Assembly: GCA_023053545.1 (NCBI GenBank)
Contig: JAKZAN010000001.1
Span: 11,056,565-11,120,564 of the forward strand
From: Lepidurus packardi
Lineage: Eukaryota; Arthropoda; Branchiopoda; Notostraca; Triopsidae
DNA length: 64,000 bases
Direction: 5' to 3'
How positions within the stretch are numbered: position 1 is the stretch's first letter; each line of letters starts with the position of its first letter. The translations under genes were made by a program, and so were the position numbers. This document shows, piece after piece, positions 56,671 through 64,000 of this stretch. A model generated the notes under the pieces. It had not been told where the DNA came from, made no database searches, and was given only the letters and a program-made list of their open reading frames with translations.

Positions 56671-59600
56671 ATGGCCTCGCTGCTCCGTTCTGGAAAATTT
56701 GTGCGCTTTTTTAGCGGTTTAGCGCGAAATTTTGCGTTAAACCCTCATCGGCCTGACGCTGAAAATGTCTTAACACAACACAGATCCGAATGGGAACCCA
56801 AACTTCACAGGTAAAATCCATTGTTACATAATAATTATGTTCTGTGTCGGCGTCTTGCCGTGTGACCATGCTCCTTGATGTGACTCCTTAGGATTCGACA
56901 TTCCCTGACTCAATACCTCTCAACTTCCTATCTGATTGTTATTAAGAATTAATTAAGATTTTTATATGTTAAGGTGTGTCGCGTCAGCCAGTTTTCCGCA
57001 AACACTTAGTCATTCCGCCACCCAGCAGGAAAATGTTAAAAGCACCAAGGATGGAGAACATCAAGGAAGCCGAGCTCTGGATAAAGCCTTATACAAGGTG
57101 GACTTGGATATCAAGAGGGTTGGGCGCATTAGCAAGCGCGAAATCGAAGAAATCTTCGCAGAAATCAAACTGAACAGTAAAAAAAACTCATATTGCACCC
57201 TATATAGTCCTAATTGTGCATCATTATTGACAGAAACTGCCTCTTCCACTCAATCTTTGCTGGTTATTCGCTGCTGTGGTAATCTGGTCCCAGAAGAAGC
57301 TCCAGAAGTTCGCACACAGCTAGTCCAAGACATATGGACCACTCTAGAATCACTGGGTAACTTTCTTATTTTCCGCCTTTACCGAATCAAACTTATATTC
57401 ATATTCTTTCCTTTTGTTTTTCTTTTAGGCGTTCCTATGGATATAAGTCACTATAACGCCTTGTTACGCGTGTACTTGGAAAATGAGCACCAATTCTCCC
57501 CATCCGAATTCTTAGCTTACTTGGCGCGTAAAGGCGTCGAACCCAACCGAGTTACGTACCAACGTTTGATTTCCCATTACTGTCAGCAAGGTGATATTGA
57601 AGGGGCATCACAAATACTTCAGCTCATGAAGGATCGTGAGATGCCTATCAACGAAAACGTCTTTAATGCCTTGGTCATGGGGCATGCTCAAGCAAAGTAA
57701 GCCGCCTTACTCTCCTATACGATGTCATTGTGGTTTTTTACCTATCTTTACCTTTTCAGTGACATGGAAAGTGCTCAAAGCATTTTGGCCGTTATGAAGC
57801 AAGCAGGCTTGGAACCGGGGAGCGATACCTACACAGCCCTTGCATGCGGTTACGCAAAACTAGGGGATATGGCCAACATCGAACGGATTCTGGCCGAATG
57901 TCAGAAAAATGACGTGTACCTTCTCGATAAGGATCTACTGGAGATATTATACTCACTGGCAATCAGTAGGCATGGTGAACATGTCGAGCAAGTACGGTCG
58001 AATATAGAAAAATTCTACAAAAAAACTCTTAACAAAATTTAAAATTGTTGAAACTCTAATACGAAATGAAAAATTTTCTAGATATTGGAGAAAACGTCCA
58101 AAACAGCGGGATACAATCAAGAAGCCATGAACACCATTTTCCGGTTGGTCAACAAAGGCCAGGAAGACGCAGCTTACAAAGTTCTCCTAACCATGAAACC
58201 ATCTGTCAACATTGACGGACAATCAAGTCCTGCTGGGTCATTCTTCATCCGCCAGCTAGTGAAAGCCAACCGAGTAAGTTCAACAACAAGAAGTTCCGCT
58301 TGTTCTAATTCGGGTTCTTTTTTTTATATTAGCCCCAAGAGAAAGTTATCCACTTCTGCAAAGACCTTAAAGTTAAAGGACTTAATCAGCGCAGCCTGTA
58401 TAAGGCGTTGGAATCAGCTCTTATACTTCAAAAACCGGATTTGGCCATCAGCTTAATGAGCACGTTGAAAGCACAAGGCGAGCAGCTGCGTCCACATTAT
58501 TTCTGGCCACTTTTGGTGCAAGTTTCCAAGTCACAAGGAGAAAATGGTAACAATTTTCAGGATTCTTTTTATATATTTTTTTTATTATTAACTTACAAGG
58601 AGAAAGTGCTAGCAATTGTGTATTTTTTTTTATGTATAAGCATTTTTTTATTTATTTTCTTTAAATTTTTTTTAACAGGAATTCTTCAAGTATTGCAGCA
58701 AATGACTGACTTGGATGTTATACCTAACGCGGAAACCATGCGCGATTATGTGCTCCCTCAGTTGCCCAATGCGGCTTCAAACCCTACAGGAGTTTTGAGG
58801 AAACTTCGAAGTGCCAACGTTCCACTGACTGTTGTGGTACAGGCATTGGTCCAGCTATTGCTCCAGCGAGGCACTTTAGACAGTGCTACACAGTTGAGTA
58901 CGTACTTTCTGAATACTACAACTCTTGTGAAGGATCGTCTTGAGCTAATATCCTGTTTCTTGTCGGCAGTTCTTCAGTACAACGTAAGAGTGGATGGGAA
59001 CTACGTTCGAAAAATGGCGGCAGAAGCGTACTTGCGGCATAAGGACGCTCCAGCATTTGCGGAGTTCGCACGTGCCTTACTCGAGAAAAATCAAGAGGAA
59101 AACAGCGATGTCGTGGGACCTTTTGTACTGGAAATCTTTAACGAGGCTTCTCGACCCAAAGCTGCTTCTTTGCAACCATTGTTAGAGGTAACCACTGTTG
59201 AATCCTCCATTTATGAGTACCTAAATCTTTTTTTCCCCCTAGGCTTTTCTGGAGCAAGGTCTGGGCATGTCGAACAGTGTGGCGCAGGTTATTCAGGATA
59301 AACTTGGCGAAGAATTGAACGAGAAATTGTCTGAATTATTGGGCAAATTAAGTTCTGGTGAACTCACACCTGTTCCGCTTGAAAAACGAGTTTCCTTTAG
59401 TGAGGTATTTATTTGATTTTTATTTTGAAATCAAAGTATTTACTCATTTAATCAACTTAACTAATGTTCCTGTTTGTTAAATTTCATTTAACAGCGTAAT
59501 GAGACACCTTTGGGAAGGAAAAAGAACTTGTTCGTGCAATATGCTCGCGAACACAAGTTGGAACCTTTGTTGGCTATCAAAGAGGAGCTGGAAAAGGAAA

Positions 59601-62436
59601 ACTTCATTTTCCCGGTTGGAATGCAAGCCGTATTGCTCGATGTTTATGCATTTCACAACAAAACCGAAGAAGCCTGGCAAATTTATACCACGCTGAAAGC
59701 TAATGAGCCCGGCTTAACCTTTGATACCTTGAAAACGCTCCGTCTGGCCGCCTGTTTGGTAAAAGATGGACGCATTGATGGTAAAATCTCACGATTTCCG
59801 TATTCCAACTTCGCGGAAGTTTAATTCCCCTGATCTTTTACTTTAGATGCTATTAGCCTACTCATAGCCAATGTTGACGATCGTAAAGCGTCAGATCTAA
59901 ACCAGAGCGTGGCTCGTAATGCGGCTTCTTTCAAAATCCTGAATTGCCCAGCTGAACAAGGGAACGTGGAGGTGACAAAAAGGCTTTTAAAAGCTCTCAA
60001 AGATAGCAAATTGGTCGAAATTAGCAACGCGATATTGGGTCCTTTGATCAAATGCCACCTGGTCAAGTAATGCCACTAATAACAATAAATACCTTAATTA
60101 AAACTTATAAATACTAAAATTTGGGTAATTTCGTGTAGAGATGACATGGACGGGGCTCTGTTAGCGTTTGAAGAGTGTTGCAAGGAGCACAAATGCACGC
60201 CGTGGAAAGGAGAGTTGATGGGCAGGCTTATCCAAGCTGAAGACACCGAACGGCTGCAGAAAGTGATGGATCTCAGCATGCTAGTACATGGCGAGATGAA
60301 TGCATTGTACGACTTGGTCTTTAGCTTCCTAGACTGCGGAAGAGTTCGTCAAGCGAAGAAAGTTTTGGAAGTAAATTGCACTTATTCTTATATTTCACCA
60401 TATTTGATCACGTTTCAACAGACTTGATCTCATTTTGATCACATTTTGATCAATTTTATCTCATTTTGATCACATTTGGATCTTATTTATCTGATAATAG
60501 ACGCCTGGATTACGCGCCAAACACGCACGGTTGGAGTCAGCGTGCCAACGGTACTTATCAGAAGGCCGAATCGCTGAATTGGAGAACTTAGTCCAAATTA
60601 CCAAAGATTTGTTTGACGTGGATCGCCATCTTCTGCATTTCTACCTCTTGCAAGCGTATAGTAAGTATCGAAACCTTCTCGGTAAACCCTAGTGCGTCAT
60701 TTAATGCGTTACGTTTTTGTTTCTTAAAAAAGGCAAAGCGGGCAATCCTGATAAAGCGTTGGGCGTATGGACCATGCTGCAAGACGAAGATATCCAGCCC
60801 AGTGAAGAGTTCTTGAGAATCTTAGCCCACTGCTTACAACAGCACCAGAAGCCTGTACCGTTCGCTATACCTACAGCCGATTCTACCCCAGTTAAGCCTG
60901 CTCAAGCCAGTAGTGCGGCTCCAGTTCGCACGAGTAGCGCTACCCAGCGCAGAGCTCCTCGTGTAGAAGTGCCTGTGGCAGCAACCACTCCGATCGAGGA
61001 CCAACAATTGAATGTTCTGAGACAATACCGCCGAGCGGTGAGCAGCAAAGATGCCAATGCAGCTTTGGCGACTCTACAAGAGTAAAAAAAAACGGCGATA
61101 TTTGCATTGTTTTATCTGTTATTTGGCTAAACAGGTTGAAAGATATGGGCAAGCTGTTGAATGTAACTGACGCATCCAATTTGCTCGAACTTTTGGTGCA
61201 AAACGGGCAATTTGCGGAAGCAACGGATCTTTGTTTGCACATGCTAGAACGAAAAGTGTATCCGTTACCACAAATCTTTCGATTCTACGTATCGCGCTTG
61301 GCCAGAACCGGTGACGTGGAAGCATTAGCCATGTTGGAGTCCCATTTGACAAGCGTAAGCTTCTTGTTACATTACTGTTATGTTTGTTTTAAGCAAGTAA
61401 GACCCCACGCGCTCCCTCCTATCGCCTTCTAGTGCTGTTTATACACAACGATGACTAGGCTTTTTTGGTTATTTTTTTAATAATTTTTCCTTGTATTTCT
61501 TTGGCAGGAGACGAAAAAGCTTGTATCTTATGATAACCATCTGTGTGCTGCAGCAGCTGAAGCGGGTCAAGGCCAACGTTATTTAGATAAAATGTTGGAA
61601 GAGGTCGAGAACTCTAAACCGGAAGATCTGGAGCACTTGAAAACCAAATTCCCTCGTGGCGGAGCTTTTGCTCTGTTGGAAAAGGATGTGGATTTGCTCC
61701 CCAAATGTGAGTTGAGTTGCAAGTTTCGAGCCTCCTTATAAGCTCCGGGCTAGAACACAATTGATGCAAATGAACTTTCTTTTTTCGTTTGGCGTAATGT
61801 AGTCAACACATTGGCCGAGAAGTACTTGGCGAAGGGCATCACGGCGCCTTACAATGTACTATGGGCTTTGCATATGGGAGAAGGACGCCCGGATGAAGCA
61901 GCCAAAATTTGGCCGCATTTGCAGCATTCCCGCTCGGTTCAGTTCCAGAATGTCTGCCGCAGTATTCGCCGTAAAATCGACGCCCCTTTAGCTCAAAACC
62001 TGGTTGAAACCTTGCGGACAGCATCTGCAATTCTGCCGTCAGCTTTGGGCGTGGCTTACAGTGCGTGGTTAGACGTTTTAGGTATACTTTTAATACGCTA
62101 TTATAATTTGAAGTGGACCTTCCGTGACCACCTTTTATCTTTTAGTCATGAATAACAACTTCAGCGAAGCTTTAGAAGTTATTAAACAAGCCGTGGGCAA
62201 CAAAGTGCTCCTAGACGACCTAAACCGAACTGCGCTTATCAGAGTGAAAAAGGGATTAGAAGAAGGCGGAGTTAGTTTTCCTTACACAATACCCAACAAA
62301 GTGGGTTTGGCTTAAATCTCTTTTACGAGAAGCATTCAATTGCTAATTTTTTATGTTTATTCTTGTTTTTTGGCAGAAACCGAAAGGGAAGAATGCGAGT
62401 TCCAGCGACAGTAGTAGTGACGATGAGAAACAGTAG
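56671..62436 (+). CDS. LRPPRC: LRPPRC / bicoid stability factor, PPR protein, 19 exons
   Basis: Pentatricopeptide-repeat protein that stabilises mitochondrial mRNAs (with SLIRP in animals). Exons: 56671-56810, 56974-57176, 57234-57356, 57429-57696, 57760-57991, 58082-58273, 58333-58546, 58679-59187, 59243-59404, 59495-59780, 59847-60066, 60139-60370, 60501-60660, 60733-61081, 61135-61354, 61508-61706, 61803-62081, 62146-62300, 62377-62436. All phases agree, giving 1,400 aa (human 1,394). The start MASLLRSGKFVRFFSGLARN is basic and fits a mitochondrial presequence. Closely conserved stretches include LLVIRCCG, ISHYNALLRVYLENE, EPNRVTYQRLISHYC, GDIEGASQIL, RPHYFWPLLV and TPGLRAKHARL. The last exon encodes an acidic Ser/Asp tail; its donor (AAA/GTGGGT) is weak, and reading through gives an early stop instead. 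Confidence 0.95.
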
Positions 62437-62540
62437 TCAAGTGGGAAAAGCATTGTTGTTTTTAGTAAACGAAAAGAAATTGATAGAAATTCCATTGGAT
62501 TCTCAAGTCATCGCTTGCCTTTGCATTTCAGTTGTCATTA

Positions 62541-63252
62541 TTACAACCCATCACTATTAACCAGCGAGAATATATCCAAGCATAATTGACGGTATTTGCT
62601 TAAAGCTGGCATTGGCAGCTGGGGAATTTTCGCAGCTTCATCCCATCGCCGCATGGCTAGTATGGTTTCAGAGTTGCTGTCGTTCTCGAATAATAAGGCT
62701 TCAGAATCCTGCATGGGGCCACCTTGGTGCTTCAGTGTTTGTTGACTAGCTTCTGAGAGATCTTTTGTCAGACAATATTAGTATTAGCTGTTGAGGGATT
62801 TGTTTTTGTTTTCGCTGATACTCGAATGATAGTCGGAATCCTTCCAGACCAAGTAGCGCTTGGCGTTTACGTGGTTCGCAACCAGTTGAGTTATCATGTC
62901 GGGAAAGCCAAGTTGTTTCAGATACTCGGCTCCAATGGTTCATGATGAAGCATGCCGAAATTACCCGAGTGTCCAGTCATGCGACCCGAAACGTTTTGCA
63001 ACCCCACCAAATGGCCAATATCATGCAGATATGCCGCTACAATTACCTTTTTATATAAAGTAATGACACAAACTTGAAACCTTAATAACTTAATTCGATT
63101 TAAAAAAGAAGAAAGTACTTGTGCTCGATAGCTAGCTTGCTCGGCTGACATGGCAGCTTGAACCATATGTTCAAGCTGAGACACGGCTTCGCCAATGTAA
63201 TCGCTTTCTCCGTACCGCCTTATCAAATCAAACACAACTTCGACCCTTTCTC
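62541..63252 (-). CDS. HD-domain (PhnZ-like) dioxygenase homologue, 5'-incomplete and frameshifted
   Basis: Resembles the HD-domain family that includes PhnZ, a di-iron 2-amino-1-hydroxyethylphosphonate dioxygenase; animal members have unclear roles. Minus-strand exons: 63252-63119, 63046-62822 and 62761-62541. Visible marks are RYGESDYIGEAVSQLEHMVQ, the HD motif VAAYLHDIGHL, LVANHVNAKRYLVWKDSDY, LSEASQQTLKHQGGPM and AMRRWDEAAK. Exon 2 breaks: the frame ending MLHHE stops nine codons later in TGA at about 62912, while the downstream frame starting GAEYLKQLGFPDM continues the domain. One base is missing near 62937-62938. The first exon has no ATG and begins at a phase-1 acceptor, so one or more 5' exons are unseen. 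It is either a decaying gene or carries a sequence error. Confidence 0.75.
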
Positions 63253-63618
63253 CTGTGACATTTCAATTTAACCGTACAGTAGTTATTGACGTAATAGACT
63301 ATCGACGGATAAGCTCAGGTTTGCTTCAAGAAACGCCGAGAGCTGGCATTTTGATCGACTCGGTTTCCCATGTTTGGCTGTATGCTTATCTCTGCAAGAT
63401 AAGGGAGGGCATTGAATTGGTTTAAATGTTCTTCGAATCATGGGAATCTGTGTGGCGAGTATAGCGAGAAACTTTATCAGCAGATTATTTTTTTCTTATT
63501 ATTTGAAGCATGCTGCATTCATAAATCCGCTTTTCTGGTAAATAAATACAGGCGTTGTTTTGTTATTAATTGGAGTTTCCCATTGGTGGATGAAATCTGT
63601 CCCACCCCCTCGTTTTAG

Positions 63619-63695
63619 GAGTGCTCGTGTGGCGCAAAGCGGGTTAAAGCCCGCCGCGCCTGAGAACTGTATGGCATGCGGGCTCGAGAACCTGT
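63619..63695 (+). repeat. Possible tRNA-derived SINE fragment
   Basis: GTGGCGCAAAGCGGGTT resembles a tRNA A box and GGGCTCGAGAACC a B box some 50 bp later, with an inverted GCGGG/CCCGC pair between. No intact cloverleaf forms. The rest of 63.25-64.0 kb shows no supported gene. Confidence 0.22.
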
Positions 63696-64000
63696 ATTGC
63701 TCTGTTCTATTTTGGATTCGAAGCGTGACGAACCGCCGGAGAAGCCGTTCGTGTGCTGGGCCAGGGCACTGTCATGGCAAAATATTGTTTACTATTTTGT
63801 TGCTAACATTTGCGGGGCTTTACAAAGTGTTTTTTAACAAGTGATTTCATGATTTCGAATGCCTTCGTTCGCCACAATCCGTGCCGTGGTGAGCTTTGAT
63901 TAAGCTTGTAAAGTGACAACAAGCTCAGCAAGTTTTCAGTATTGTGTGTGGGATTGGTTTCTCTTTCTTTCGTGGGGATGTTTGCTGGGCTGCTTCGGTT

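Noticed and set aside
62908-62950. An intron explaining the frame change in the HD-domain gene
   Set aside because: The only GT-AG pair that would bridge the break would be about 40 bp and would remove conserved residues; one missing base is simpler.

Overview
The window is animal nuclear DNA. Every recognisable gene is split by GT-AG introns, many only about 50-90 bp long. The Ets gene has the arthropod Ets65A form, the ubiquitin-like and SNARE proteins are animal-type, and there are degenerate CCTAA runs of the arthropod telomere type. The compact introns and overall content fit a branchiopod crustacean such as Daphnia; this is inference, not proof.

Region 1-30.9 kb is a gene desert. I found no convincing host exon there. 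It holds homopolymer runs, microsatellites, tandemly duplicated blocks (2.05-2.4, 3.36-3.63, 6.35-7.08, 17.3-17.85 and 21.67-21.9 kb), a foldback repeat family with GGCGTCCT ends (9.8, 11.2 and 23.3-23.6 kb), an inverted-repeat element at 20.5-20.97 kb, and two decayed Tigger/pogo elements (13.3-14.2 and 27.9-28.7 kb). At 30.9-32.5 kb lies a nearly complete Tc1/mariner element with long terminal inverted repeats, a DD34E transposase in four exons and a single frameshift.

Region 33.3-37.0 kb is a tight housekeeping cluster: APRT (+), NEDD8 (-) and USP14 (+). NEDD8 and USP14 are head to head with about 400 bp between start codons. Region 37-41.8 kb is non-coding with a GC-rich stretch at 39.9-40.8 kb. 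Ets65A, an ERG/FLI-type ETS factor, covers 41.8-51.2 kb and contains four small symmetric phase-1 exons and a 5-kb intron.

Region 51.5-63.3 kb is again dense: PIN4-type parvulin (-), syntaxin 5 (+), a Golgi carbohydrate 6-O-sulfotransferase (-), LRPPRC/bsf (+, 19 exons, 1,400 aa) and an incomplete, frameshifted HD-domain PhnZ-like gene (-). Apart from USP14 followed by Ets65A, neighbouring genes alternate in strand, giving three divergent promoters and four tail-to-tail junctions. I could rebuild full in-frame coding sequences for eight host genes by eye. The genes serve unrelated processes (purine salvage, neddylation and proteasomal deubiquitination, transcription, Golgi traffic and sulfation, mitochondrial mRNA), so the cluster looks like compact packing rather than a pathway.
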